The notes beneath the pieces were generated by a model. It was not told where the DNA came from. It searched no databases and saw nothing but the letters and a program-made list of their open reading frames with translations. The translations under genes were made by a program, and so were the position numbers. A stretch of DNA of 64,000 bases from CALNZV01 sp942491115 (GTDB taxonomy: Bacteria; Desulfobacterota; Desulfobacteria; Desulfobacterales; UBA5852). Location: the NCBI GenBank assembly GCA_942491115.1, contig CALNZV010000020.1:620001-684000 (forward strand), read 5' to 3'. Below, piece by piece: positions 1-9,235 of the stretch. Within the stretch, counting starts at the first letter, position 1; every line of letters begins with the position of its first letter.

Positions 1-762
1 GCATTCCACGAGGGTGGGACCTTTCCCTGCACGCGCCCGATCGACCGCCTCCGATACGGCGGTGAAAACCGCCAGCACGTCGTTGCCGTCCACCTGAATA
101 CCGGGGATTCCATAGGCGATGGCCTTCTGGGCGATGGTCTTGGACCGAGTCTGTCGGGACCGGGGCAACGAAATGGCCCATTGATTGTTCTGACAGAGAA
201 AGACAACCGGAGATTCGAATACGCCGGCGAAGTTGAGGCCTTCATGGAAATCCCCCTGGGAGGTTGCTCCGTCGCCGAAAAAAGTCAGGACGACGCTGTC
301 CTCACCCCGGTACCGGGCCGCCCATCCCAACCCCAATCCATGAAGCACCTGGGAGCCGACCGGTACGGACACCGGCAGGGTCCGACCCGCATCCCCCTCG
401 CTGGCAGCCTCGTTGAATCCACCATAGGCCATGATAACGCTTTCGATACTCCGTCCCCGCCAGAGCTCCGCCGCCATCTCCCGAAAAGAGGGAACCATCC
501 AGTCGTCTTCCCTCAGCACGGCGACAGCCCCGAGTTGGGCCGCTTCCTGGCCGCTGATGGGAGCAAAAGTACCAATCCGGCCCTGGCGCTGAAGGTTGAG
601 CAGCCGCTCGTCGAACCGCCTTCCCAGCACCATGGCCCGGTAAAGCCTGAGGAGCAGTTTCTTGCCGATATCGGGTGCGAGTTTCTCATCCGACTTCCCG
701 TCGTCGTCAAGAATAGAAAGATAGTCAATGGTCTGCTCCAAGTCGATGGCGTTTCTCGGCAT
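1..762 (-). CDS. pdhA: Pyruvate dehydrogenase E1 component, alpha subunit (3' end outside window)
   Basis: Thiamine diphosphate-dependent E1 alpha subunit, which decarboxylates pyruvate and passes the acetyl group to the E2 lipoyl domain. The 254 codons present are open to the window edge. The ThDP/Mg signature GDGATSQGDFHEG begins at about residue 163 and is followed by a conserved CQNN segment. Two in-frame ATGs lie six bases apart (768 and 762). AAGGAG sits six bases before the second, so 762 is preferred. The C-terminus and any E1 beta/E2 genes would lie left of base 1. A branched-chain 2-oxoacid dehydrogenase E1 alpha is the main alternative, since the families are hard to separate without the beta subunit. 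Confidence 0.85.
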   Translation of the reverse strand, partial: MPRNAIDLEQTIDYLSILDDDGKSDEKLAPDIGKKLLLRLYRAMVLGRRFDERLLNLQRQGRIGTFAPISGQEAAQLGAVAVLREDDWMVPSFREMAAELWRGRSIESVIMAYGGFNEAASEGDAGRTLPVSVPVGSQVLHGLGLGWAARYRGEDSVVLTFFGDGATSQGDFHEGLNFAGVFESPVVFLCQNNQWAISLPRSRQTRSKTIAQKAIAYGIPGIQVDGNDVLAVFTAVSEAVDRARAGKGPTLVEC

Positions 763-1091
763 GGTCATCTCCTTCGGGCAATCGCCCCATGAAGAAACCC
801 GTTTGATGAGTCGACGGTATCGTCAGCCTCAAATCCGGTTGCCCGGTCGGGATCCAACCGGGCATATTCTCAATTTCCCGTCAAAATTAAAGATTGGACC
901 GCTTCTCTGAGCCGTCAAGAAATCGCCCGGAGGCGCGGGCCCTATGGGCAAGGGGACACAATTGACGAATCGCCACCCATGCATGAGGCCTCGGACCGTC
1001 GTGATTCTTGTTGAAATTCTTGGGATGGGATCTACTTTTCGTGGCAGAATGAGAACCCCCATGACACTGATTGGCCGAGAGGACCCCGCCC
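763..1091. other. Intergenic region between divergent pdhA and sugar dehydrogenase
   Basis: This 329-base gap separates two divergently transcribed genes and must hold both promoters. I saw no convincing -35/-10 pair. An inverted repeat (CCGGTTG at 835-841, CAACCGG at 855-861, 13-base loop) could be an operator or a leader hairpin. Short ORFs here have neither a ribosome binding site nor recognisable sequence. Confidence 0.5.
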
Positions 1092-2282
1092 ATGAGATGC
1101 CTAATATCGATATTGTTCGCCGCTTTGCTGTTGTCGGTTTCCCCTGCCCATGGTCAGAGCGGCACCCATATGACGACCGGCAACGTTCCCTCCGAAAGGG
1201 GGATTCGCAAAGTCCCCATCGTCGACGGACTGGAGCATCCCTGGGCCATGACATGGCTCCCCGGAGGAGATATCCTCATCACCGAGCGGCCGGGAAGACT
1301 TCGCGTCGTCCGGGACGGACGCCTCCTTTCTGAGCCCGTCGACGGAATCCCCAACGTCTTCTCCAAAGGGCAGGGAGGTCTTTTAGACCTGGCGCTTCAC
1401 CCGTCCTTTGGATCCAACCGAACCGTCTATTTCACTTACGCACACGGCACATCGGACAGCAATCGGACCACCGTGGCTCGTGCGATCTTCGACGGAAACC
1501 GGCTCAACCGGTGGGAAATCGTCTTCCAAGCGTCGCCTCCGAAGCCGGGAACCCAGCACTTCGGCGCTCGCCTCCTATGGCTTCCCGACGGCACCTTGTT
1601 GGTGTCCGTGGGCGATGGGGGCAACCCTCCGCTCCGCCTCGACGGGGAACTGATCCGGAAAAGCGCCCAGCGGCTGGATCGCCATCTCGGCAAGATCCTT
1701 CGCCTGAACGGCGATGGCACTATTCCCTCCGACAACCCTTTCGTCCACCTCGACAATACCGAGGCGGCTGTCTGGAGCTACGGTCATCGGAACATCCAGG
1801 GGCTTGCCTATGATCCCGCTCGCAAATGGGTCTGGGCAACGGAGCACGGCGCCCTCGGTGGCGACGAACTCAATGCCTCCGAGGCTGGAAACAACTACGG
1901 GTGGCCGGCGGTCACCTTCAGTCGTGAATACGCTGGTGGCAGCAGGATTTCGGCCCACACGACTCTTTCGGGCATGGACGACCCCGTTCTGGTATGGATG
2001 AACGCCATCGCTCCCTCGGGACTAGTCCTCTACAGTGGTGATCGATACCGGGGATGGGGGGGGCAGCTATTTGCCGGCGGGTTGGTCAGCCAGGACGTCA
2101 GGCGACTGGAGCTGGATGCAGAGGGGAGGGTCGTGGCCCAGAGCGCCATTCGTATCGGGGAACGGGTAAGGGATGTCCGCCAGGGACCGGATGGATTTTT
2201 GTACGTGCTGACTGACGAATCCAACGGGCAATTGATCCGCCTGGAGCCAGCAACGGAGGATGATGAAGACGCCGCTCCTTAG
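1092..2282 (+). CDS. PQQ-dependent sugar dehydrogenase (glucose/sorbosone dehydrogenase family)
   Basis: Soluble six-bladed beta-propeller dehydrogenase of the aldose sugar dehydrogenase (YliI/Asd) type, which oxidises aldoses in the periplasm using PQQ. The 396-residue protein begins with a signal peptide (MRCLISILFAALLL, cleavage probably after AHG). Family landmarks include GLLDLALHP, YFTYAH, LGKILRLNGDG, GHRNIQGLAYDP and WATEHGALGGDELN, typical of blades carrying PQQ and Ca ligands. A TTG at 1071 is in frame upstream. The ATG at 1092 is chosen because it starts the signal peptide exactly and has GAGAGG upstream. No PQQ biosynthesis genes are in the window, so cofactor supply is unknown. 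It stands alone, convergent with lpdA. Confidence 0.85.
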   Translation: MRCLISILFAALLLSVSPAHGQSGTHMTTGNVPSERGIRKVPIVDGLEHPWAMTWLPGGDILITERPGRLRVVRDGRLLSEPVDGIPNVFSKGQGGLLDLALHPSFGSNRTVYFTYAHGTSDSNRTTVARAIFDGNRLNRWEIVFQASPPKPGTQHFGARLLWLPDGTLLVSVGDGGNPPLRLDGELIRKSAQRLDRHLGKILRLNGDGTIPSDNPFVHLDNTEAAVWSYGHRNIQGLAYDPARKWVWATEHGALGGDELNASEAGNNYGWPAVTFSREYAGGSRISAHTTLSGMDDPVLVWMNAIAPSGLVLYSGDRYRGWGGQLFAGGLVSQDVRRLELDAEGRVVAQSAIRIGERVRDVRQGPDGFLYVLTDESNGQLIRLEPATEDDEDAAP

Positions 2283-2402
2283 GGGCCACCGAAAACGAGT
2301 GGGTTTCCGGCATCCATCGGCGTGGGCCAACGGAGGCGCCGCTTCACCCTCTTCTCCGCTCCTTGGAGCGCCTTCGGTTTGGGTCCGGCAACCCGAGAAT
2401 CC

Positions 2403-3812
2403 TCAAGCCCCGTAGATGGAACACTTTCGAACCCCCATAGCGGCTTCCATGAGGGCCTCGGAAAATGTTGGGTGACCGTGAATCGTGCGGGCGATGTCTT
2501 CGGCACTGGCACCGAACTCCACGGCAAGAACGCATTCGGCGATCATATCGGCGGCCCGGGGGCCGATAATGTGAACGCCGAGAATCCGGTCGGTTCGACT
2601 GTGGGATAGGAGTTTCACGAAACCGTCGGTTTCTCCCATGCACCGGGCCCGTCCCGCCCCAGTGAACGGAAACGTACCCACGCAGTAGGGAATGTTCCTT
2701 TCTTTGACCTGCTCTTCGGTTAGACCGACACTGGCGACCTCCGGCCAGGTGTAGATAATGGACGGGATGGCGTCGTAGTTGACTTCCGACGCCTTTCCGG
2801 CCATGGCCTCCACCGCCACAATGCCCTCGGCCGACGCCTTGTGGGCCAGCATCGGACCCGGGATCAGGTCCCCGATGGCGTAAATGGTCTCTATATTGGT
2901 GCGGCAGGCCGCATCCACAGAGATGCGCCCCGACGCCTCGTCCAGGTCGACCCCCGCTGCCTCCAGACCCAGATCCGAGGTCAGGGGGCGCCGCCCAACG
3001 GCCACCAGCAGCCGATCAACCGACAGGGTCTCCTCTTTGTCGCCGGCCTCCAGGGTCAGTTTGACCGTCCTTGCCGTTGTCTCTACCCCGGTCACCTTGG
3101 TGTTGACCCGGATCTCCATCCCTTGTTTCTTCAGGATCCGATCCAGGGTTCGTCCCACCTGCCCGTCCAGGCTGCCGGCAATCTTGGGAAGCATTTCGAC
3201 CACCGTTACCTTGGCTCCAAGGCGTTGCCATACCGACCCCAACTCGAGACCGATATACCCGCCGCCGATGATGCCGAGATGTTTGGGGACCTTGTCGAAC
3301 CGAAGGGCTCCGGTGGAACTCACGATCCGCTTCTCGTCGATCGTCACATTCGGTATGGACACGGGTTCGCTGCCGGTAGCCAGAAGAACGAACGTGGCAG
3401 AATAGTCGACGGTTTTGTCGCCGGCGGTCACTGCCACCGTGTTCGGTCCGGTGAGGGCCCCCCGCCCATGGACAACCTCGATGCCGTTGCCGTCGAGCAG
3501 CATCCGGACATTGCCGGTCAGCTCCTCCACGACTTTGTCCTTTCGGGCCATCATTTTGGCAAGATCCAGGGAAACCTTTCCGGTCTTGATGCCGTGCTCG
3601 GCAAATTTGTCGGATGCCATATGGAAGAATTCGCTGGAATCGAGCAGGGCCTTGCTGGGGATGCAGCCCACGTTGAGACAGACGCCCCCCAGGCGCTCTT
3701 CACTTTCCACGCACAGGGTCTTCATGCCGAGTTGGGCGGCCCGGACCGCCGCCACATAGCCGCCGGGTCCGCTGCCGATAACGATGAGATCGAAGCGCTT
3801 GGCCTCTGCCAT
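2403..3812 (-). CDS. lpdA: Dihydrolipoyl dehydrogenase (E3)
   Basis: FAD-dependent disulfide oxidoreductase that reoxidises dihydrolipoyl groups of 2-oxoacid dehydrogenase complexes with NAD+. Over 469 residues it shows the N-terminal FAD site GSGPGGYVAAVRAAQLG, the redox disulfide in GGVCLNVGCIPSKAL, an NAD-binding GGGYIGLELGSV segment, the FAD-contacting YAIGDL motif and the C-terminal interface with the active-site His-Glu pair (HGHPTFSE). It is the last gene of sucA-sucB-lpdA. Its ATG lies two bases after the sucB stop, so translational coupling is likely. The same E3 probably serves the pyruvate dehydrogenase whose E1 alpha lies at the left edge. Confidence 0.96.
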   Translation of the reverse strand: MAEAKRFDLIVIGSGPGGYVAAVRAAQLGMKTLCVESEERLGGVCLNVGCIPSKALLDSSEFFHMASDKFAEHGIKTGKVSLDLAKMMARKDKVVEELTGNVRMLLDGNGIEVVHGRGALTGPNTVAVTAGDKTVDYSATFVLLATGSEPVSIPNVTIDEKRIVSSTGALRFDKVPKHLGIIGGGYIGLELGSVWQRLGAKVTVVEMLPKIAGSLDGQVGRTLDRILKKQGMEIRVNTKVTGVETTARTVKLTLEAGDKEETLSVDRLLVAVGRRPLTSDLGLEAAGVDLDEASGRISVDAACRTNIETIYAIGDLIPGPMLAHKASAEGIVAVEAMAGKASEVNYDAIPSIIYTWPEVASVGLTEEQVKERNIPYCVGTFPFTGAGRARCMGETDGFVKLLSHSRTDRILGVHIIGPRAADMIAECVLAVEFGASAEDIARTIHGHPTFSEALMEAAMGVRKCSIYGA

Positions 3813-3814
3813 GG

Positions 3815-5116
3815 CTAAACCTCCATCAAGATCCGTTCAGGGTCTTCCACGAACTCCTTGACCCGTTTGAGGAAAGTGACCGCTTCCCGTCCGTCCACGA
3901 TCCGGTGATCGTAGCTCAATGCGACGTACATCATGGGCCGGATGGCGATCTCGTCATTCACAACCACCGGTCGCTTCTCGATCTTGTGCATGCCCAGAAT
4001 CCCGCTCTGGGGGGTGTTGAGGATGGGCGTCGACAGCAATGATCCGAAAACCCCTCCGTTGCTGATGGTGAAGGTGCCACCCTCGAGATCGGAGATCTCG
4101 AGTCGGTTTTCTTTGATCTTCTTTACGAAACCCATGATGGCCTTTTCGATGTCAGCAAAGCCCATGCGTTCGGCGTTGCGGATGACCGGCACCACCAGCC
4201 CCCGGTCCGAACCGACAGCCACACCGACATGGCAGTGATCATGGTAGACGATGTCAACGTCGTCGATGAAGGCATTGATCTCCGGAACTTCCTTGAGGGC
4301 CTCGACGCAAGCCTTGACGAAAAAGGACATAAACCCCAGTCCGATGCCGTGCCTTTTTTCAAAAGACTCCTTGTAACGGGATCGCAGCGCCATGCATCGG
4401 CTCATATCGATCTCGTTGAAGGTGGTGAGCATGGCCGTGTTCCGTCGGGCCTCCAGAAGCCGTTCGGCAATGCGCCGGCGAATGGGGGTCATGGCCTTTC
4501 GCCGGGTGCCATCGCCGACGCCCGCCGGGACCGGTGTCGACGGTGCCGCGGACTCGCGGGCACGGTCGTCGGCCGCCGGCTTCCGATTCTCGAGGTAGAG
4601 GATCACATCCCCTTTGGTGATCCGCCCGCCGGGCCCGGTGCCGGAAATGGTTCCCAGATCGATGCCCGTCTCTGTCGCCAGGCGGCGCACCGCAGGCGAC
4701 TGTATTCTATCCGAGAGCCCCCCCTGCTGTGCAGCAGGAGCCGGTTCAGTCGATGGCTTAGGGGATTCGGGCGGGGACGGTTTGGGCGTGGGCGCCTGAT
4801 CCGCCTCGGGGGGGGGCGCTTCCGGGGCGGACGCATGGCCGTCACCGGTTTCCGCCGAACTGTCCGAGGCATCGCCCGCGGCATCAGGATCGATTGATCC
4901 AACGACCGCCCCGATGGGAACCGTCTCCCCCTCGGCCACAGCAATGGTCACCCGGCCGCTTTCCTCGGCCTCGACCTCCAGGGTGACCTTGTCGGTCTCG
5001 ATGACAAAAAGGGGCTCTCCTTTTTTGACCGAATCGCCGTCCTTTTTGTACCATTCCGTCAACACCGCCTCCTGGACCGATTCACCCACACTGGGGATTT
5101 TTATCTCGATAGCCAT
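3815..5116 (-). CDS. sucB: Dihydrolipoyllysine-residue succinyltransferase, E2 of 2-oxoglutarate dehydrogenase
   Basis: E2 core of the 2-oxoglutarate dehydrogenase complex, transferring succinyl from lipoyl-lysine to CoA. The 433 residues contain one N-terminal lipoyl domain with the lipoylated Lys in ETDKVTLEV (about residue 43), a Pro/Ala/Glu-rich linker (about 80-130), a peripheral subunit-binding domain (SPAVRRLATETGID), a second linker, and the catalytic domain ending in SYDHRIVDGREAV with the active-site His. A single lipoyl domain and the GESVQEAV start favour succinyl- over acetyltransferase. It lies 60 bases after sucA and immediately before lpdA. Confidence 0.95.
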   Translation of the reverse strand: MAIEIKIPSVGESVQEAVLTEWYKKDGDSVKKGEPLFVIETDKVTLEVEAEESGRVTIAVAEGETVPIGAVVGSIDPDAAGDASDSSAETGDGHASAPEAPPPEADQAPTPKPSPPESPKPSTEPAPAAQQGGLSDRIQSPAVRRLATETGIDLGTISGTGPGGRITKGDVILYLENRKPAADDRARESAAPSTPVPAGVGDGTRRKAMTPIRRRIAERLLEARRNTAMLTTFNEIDMSRCMALRSRYKESFEKRHGIGLGFMSFFVKACVEALKEVPEINAFIDDVDIVYHDHCHVGVAVGSDRGLVVPVIRNAERMGFADIEKAIMGFVKKIKENRLEISDLEGGTFTISNGGVFGSLLSTPILNTPQSGILGMHKIEKRPVVVNDEIAIRPMMYVALSYDHRIVDGREAVTFLKRVKEFVEDPERILMEV

Positions 5117-5176
5117 AGACGCTCCTTTTCGAACGATATCATCCGTTACATTGAATCGATAAGGACAGGCGGTGAA

Positions 5177-7906
5177 TCAGCTGACATCCTGCCCGTCGGT
5201 CAGGGGCCCGACGGATCGATCCACCACAGCGTCTTGCTGACGCCGGTAAATCTTGGGAAATCCGGATGCCGGACTGGAAGAAGCCGGTCTTCCGACGAAT
5301 CGGAGAGGCTTGCCGATAATGGCCTCGAGTCTCGATCGGATGAACCAATACCCGCCCATATTTTCCGGTTCTTCCTGAACCCACATCCACTCTTTGATCC
5401 GCTTAAAGGTCGACAGCACATCCCTCAGGGGCTTCTCCGGGAAGGGGTAAAACTGCTCGATGCGGATGATCGCCACATCACTGGTCTGAATTTGGTCCCG
5501 GCGCTCCAAGAGCTCGTAGAAAATCTTTCCGCTGCAGAAAATAACCCGTCTGGCCAGTTTGCCGTTTCCTGCATCTCCAATGACCTCCTGAAAGCCGCCC
5601 TCGATGAGATCATTCAAATCCGATACGGCGCCGGGATGCCTCAGGAGGCTCTTCGGTGTCATCACCACCAGGGGTTTTCTAACGCGGCGGTGCATCTGCC
5701 GCCTCAGCAGATGAAAGTACTGGGCAGGGGTGGTGGGGTTGCAGACCTGGATATTATCGTTGGCGCACAGTTGAAGGAAGCGTTCCGGCCGGGCGCTGGA
5801 ATGTTCGGGCCCCTGGCCCTCGTAGCCGTGGGGAAGCAGAAGTACCAGACCTGAGAGTCGCTGCCATTTGGATTCGCCGCTGGCGAGGAAAAGATCGATG
5901 ACAGCCTGGGCGTTGTTGACAAAATCGCCGAACTGGGCTTCCCACAGGACAAGGGTGTCCGGTCGGACTAGGGAATACCCATAGTCGAAACCGAGAACGC
6001 TGAATTCGGCCAAAAGGCTGTTGAACACCTCGTAAGCGGCCTGCCCATCGGCCACATGATTGAGGGGTATCCGCCGGTCACCGGTGTCGATGTCCATCCA
6101 CACGCTGTGGCGCTGGCTGAAAGTGCCCCGGCCGCAGTCCTGACCGCTGAGCCGGATTGGGAAGCCGTCGGCCAGGAGCGACGCAAAGGATAGGGCTTCG
6201 GCATTGGCCCAGTCGATTCCCTGCCCCGCCTCGACCGCCTTTTGTCGGCGCTCCATAAGCTTGACGAGTTTGGGATTGAGGTGAAACCCCTCGGGCACCT
6301 GGTTGAGCCTCTTCGAAAGCGACACCAGCCGGTCTTTCGGGACCCCGGTTTCCGGAGAGTGTTCCGGATACCGGCTGGTAAAGTCATCCCACACATCGAA
6401 AAACAGCACATCCGGGAAAAAACAGACACTGCCGTGAATCTCCTCGAAAGCCGCTTCCAACTCCCGGTTGATACCATCCTTCAGGTCGTCAATCCCTTGG
6501 GCAGTGGTGATGCCTTCCTCGACGAGAACGTCGCCGTAGCTGTCATAGATAGGCTGGCGGCTTCGAATCCGCTCGTACATCTGGGGCTGGGTAAAGTAGG
6601 GTTCATCACCCTCGTTGTGTCCGTAGCGGCGGTAGCACACCACGTCGATAACGATATCCTTGGCGAAGGTGTTCCGGTAGTCGACTGCAAGCCCTGCCAC
6701 CTGAATCAGTGCCTCCGGATCTTCCCCATGAACATGGAAAATGGGCACCATGAGCATTTTGGCGATATCGGTTGAGTAGCGGGTGGAGCGGGCATCCTCG
6801 GGAAGGGTGGTGTAACCGATCTGATTGTTGATGACCACATGAAGGGTGCCGCCGGTGGTGTACCCCTGGAGTTGGGACATGTTGAGGGTTTCGGCCACAA
6901 CTCCCTGGCCGGCAAAAGCCGCATCCCCATGAAGCAAAAGGGGCATCACCCGCTTTCGATCCCCGTCGCCGATGGCATCCTGACGGGCCCTTGCGATCCC
7001 CTCCACCACTGGATTGACCGCTTCCAGATGACTCGGATTGTTGACCAGAAGTATCCGCACCTTCCGGCCGGCGGCCGTTTCGACATCATTCAGGTAACCG
7101 TTGTGGTACTTGACGTCCCCGGCGCCGACCAGCGACTCCGGATCGTAGCAGTGCTCGAATTCACTAAACAGATCCTCGAGAGGTTTGCCGAGAATGTGGC
7201 GCTGAACATTGAGACGCCCTCGATGGGCCATACCCAGAATGATTTCCTCGCAGCCGGCATCGGCAGATCGTCCGACAATAATGTCCAGCATGGGGATGAC
7301 CCCCTCCCCCCCTTCCAGGGAAAAGCGGGTCACGCCGATGTATTTCCGGTTCAGGAACTTCTCGAACATGCCGGCACTCAGCAGGAGCGTCAACATGCGC
7401 TCCCGGTCGGAAGCCGACAGGGACGGCCGGTTTCGTAAAGGCTCCATCCGTTCCTGGAGCCATTTTCGCTCTTTCGGATCCTGAATGTGCATGTACTCGA
7501 CGCCGATAGAACGGCAATAGGTCTCCTTGAGAGCGCGGATGATGTCCTTGAGAGGGGCCTGGCCGTTGTCTGAGAACCGGCGGGAGAAGAACGGACGTTC
7601 GAGGTCGTCCGGGGTCAATCCGAAAGCCGAAAGGGCCAGAAGGGGGTGCTCGGTGGGGCAGGCGCCAAGGGGATCCATGCAAGCCAGCAGGTGCCCCAGG
7701 TCCCGGTACCGGTATTTGAGGGATTCGACCCGGGCTTGCCCCAGCATCTGCTCCGGTTCGGATCCGGCGCTGGACGGGCGTCCGTCGGCAAAACGCACCC
7801 CTTGGAAAAACAGCTGCCACTCCCGGGGCACCGAGTGTTCATCGTCTGTCCACCGTCGATATTGCTCCTCCAGAAAACCGGCGTTCACCGCTTCGGAGAG
7901 TTCCAC
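5177..7906 (-). CDS. sucA: 2-oxoglutarate dehydrogenase E1 component
   Basis: Homodimeric ThDP-dependent E1 that decarboxylates 2-oxoglutarate in the TCA cycle. At 909 residues it is the usual length and keeps the N-terminal E2/E3-binding segment (FLEEQYRRWTDD), the ThDP region HGDAAFAGQGVVAETL, NNQIGYTT, the GHNEGDEP motif and the C-terminal transketolase-like domain with LLPHGYEGQGPEHSSAR. The start is GTG at 7906 with AAGGA eight bases upstream; a nearby ATG is out of frame. First gene of sucA-sucB-lpdA. A full OGDH complex is common in respiring bacteria but not universal in sulfate reducers, many of which use a ferredoxin-linked oxidoreductase. Confidence 0.95.
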   Translation of the reverse strand: MELSEAVNAGFLEEQYRRWTDDEHSVPREWQLFFQGVRFADGRPSSAGSEPEQMLGQARVESLKYRYRDLGHLLACMDPLGACPTEHPLLALSAFGLTPDDLERPFFSRRFSDNGQAPLKDIIRALKETYCRSIGVEYMHIQDPKERKWLQERMEPLRNRPSLSASDRERMLTLLLSAGMFEKFLNRKYIGVTRFSLEGGEGVIPMLDIIVGRSADAGCEEIILGMAHRGRLNVQRHILGKPLEDLFSEFEHCYDPESLVGAGDVKYHNGYLNDVETAAGRKVRILLVNNPSHLEAVNPVVEGIARARQDAIGDGDRKRVMPLLLHGDAAFAGQGVVAETLNMSQLQGYTTGGTLHVVINNQIGYTTLPEDARSTRYSTDIAKMLMVPIFHVHGEDPEALIQVAGLAVDYRNTFAKDIVIDVVCYRRYGHNEGDEPYFTQPQMYERIRSRQPIYDSYGDVLVEEGITTAQGIDDLKDGINRELEAAFEEIHGSVCFFPDVLFFDVWDDFTSRYPEHSPETGVPKDRLVSLSKRLNQVPEGFHLNPKLVKLMERRQKAVEAGQGIDWANAEALSFASLLADGFPIRLSGQDCGRGTFSQRHSVWMDIDTGDRRIPLNHVADGQAAYEVFNSLLAEFSVLGFDYGYSLVRPDTLVLWEAQFGDFVNNAQAVIDLFLASGESKWQRLSGLVLLLPHGYEGQGPEHSSARPERFLQLCANDNIQVCNPTTPAQYFHLLRRQMHRRVRKPLVVMTPKSLLRHPGAVSDLNDLIEGGFQEVIGDAGNGKLARRVIFCSGKIFYELLERRDQIQTSDVAIIRIEQFYPFPEKPLRDVLSTFKRIKEWMWVQEEPENMGGYWFIRSRLEAIIGKPLRFVGRPASSSPASGFPKIYRRQQDAVVDRSVGPLTDGQDVS

Positions 7907-8137
7907 GGCATCTGTCCTTGTAATTGGTGGTTTGGGGAATGGTATATGTGCATTGGTGAAACGGTGCCACGTCGGGAGGATCTCACTCCCGTGGCCCCAA
8001 AAATCATAGGAAAGGGGCCAACGGTTGTCAAACAGAATCGGAGCGATAACCCAAAAAGACAGGCGGTGACACCGGTGCCCGACGAAGGGTCGTGGGCCGG
8101 GACCTGCCCCGGATGACAGTCCCGAGAGACGACACCG

Positions 8138-8165
8138 TTTACAGAAAAGAAATATCCCCTATATT
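8138..8165 (+). promoter_or_regulatory. Candidate sigma-70 promoter for the 8234 gene cluster
   Basis: TTTACA (8138-8143) and TATATT (8160-8165) are separated by 16 bases, each matching 5 of 6 consensus positions. The predicted start near 8172 gives a leader of about 60 bases before the ATG at 8234. The rest of the 7907-8233 gap, which also separates divergent sucA, shows no other clear signal. Confidence 0.5.
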
Positions 8166-8233
8166 ACGAACCATGCGGGATTGGATGTCCACTTACTGCC
8201 GCCCATGAACCACAGGAGGACGCAACACACCCC

Positions 8234-9235
8234 ATGACCCCAGACGATATCCGAATGATGGAAATAAGCGCGCCTTCGATTCGCTCGTCCGTTGATCTCC
8301 GATTGGGGGTTTCCGATGATGAAAGGGCCTCTCTCCTGGAAGCCTTTCTCACCGGATTGACCCGTCGCATCGAAAGCATCACCTACCAGAGGGTGGACTT
8401 GCCGGCCGGATCACCACCGGTCATCAGGCTGCCGGGAGGCGTTGCTTTCATGTCCGTGCCTTCAGGCAGAGAGCTGGCTCCCTTCCTTGAGATCCTGGCC
8501 ATGATTTCCGCGAAAGAGAGCACCGATGATGCGGCCGCTTCCCACAAAGGGCTGCTCGATGGACTCTCGGCCCCATGTCCCATTCGCCTCCACATCGCCG
8601 GGCAGTGCCCCCACTGCCCGGCATCCGTATCCCTATGGTCCCGACTGGCAGCGTCAAGCCCTATGCTCCGTTTGACGGTGGTCGACGTCGATCACTTTCC
8701 CGAAATCGCCCGATCGGACAGGGTCCGGGCCGTTCCAACCCTGGTGTTCGATGAAAGCCTCCGGTGGACGGGAAGCATTCGCCCCCAAGAGGTCCTTCCT
8801 GTCCTGGCGAACCAAGATCCGGTGCATCTCGATGTCTCGGCGCTTCAAGGCTTCATCAAGGAAGGCGATGCCGCTCTGCTGGCCCGCATGATGAGCCGTC
8901 GCGGAAAACTTTTCCCGGCCATCGTCGATCTGCTCACCCATCCGAAATGGCCGGAGCGGCTTGGTGCAATGGTGGTGATGGAAACCCTCGCAGAAGAAAA
9001 CCCAGACCTGGCCGTTGACGTTGTCGAGCCCTTGGTGGCAACGTTCGGCAGCCTCGACTCCCAGACCAAAGGTGATGTCATCTATATCTTAGGGGAGACC
9101 GGTACCGAGTCGGTGGTGCCCTTCATCCAGTTCGCCGCCCAGGGGGAGGTGGAGGAGGAACTCAAATCAGCGGCTGTCGAATCGATCGCACGAATCCGCG
9201 AGCGTCACAGACACCTCAAGGAGACCGCATCATGA
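8234..9235 (+). CDS. Thioredoxin-fold protein with CPHC motif and C-terminal HEAT-like repeats
   Basis: Predicted cytosolic 333-residue protein with a likely redox role. The central part (about 110-210) looks like a thioredoxin/glutaredoxin-type domain: Cys125-Pro-His-Cys128 in AGQCPHCPASV, then VDVDHFPEIA and the cis-Pro region VRAVPTLVF. This resembles the protein disulfide oxidoreductase/AhpF N-terminal type. The C-terminal 90 residues read as HEAT-like helices (RLGAMVVMETLAEENPDLA, TKGDVIYILGETG). The first 110 residues may be a degenerate thioredoxin fold. AGGAGG lies about 13 bases before the ATG, which is long, so the start is not certain. The stop overlaps the next ATG by four bases. 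Confidence 0.7.
   Translation: MTPDDIRMMEISAPSIRSSVDLRLGVSDDERASLLEAFLTGLTRRIESITYQRVDLPAGSPPVIRLPGGVAFMSVPSGRELAPFLEILAMISAKESTDDAAASHKGLLDGLSAPCPIRLHIAGQCPHCPASVSLWSRLAASSPMLRLTVVDVDHFPEIARSDRVRAVPTLVFDESLRWTGSIRPQEVLPVLANQDPVHLDVSALQGFIKEGDAALLARMMSRRGKLFPAIVDLLTHPKWPERLGAMVVMETLAEENPDLAVDVVEPLVATFGSLDSQTKGDVIYILGETGTESVVPFIQFAAQGEVEEELKSAAVESIARIRERHRHLKETAS

Noticed and set aside
2841..3818. 325-codon open frame antisense to lpdA
   Set aside because: It lies wholly within a strong lpdA match, has His/Gly/Arg-rich composition and no ribosome binding site; it is a shadow of high-GC codon bias.
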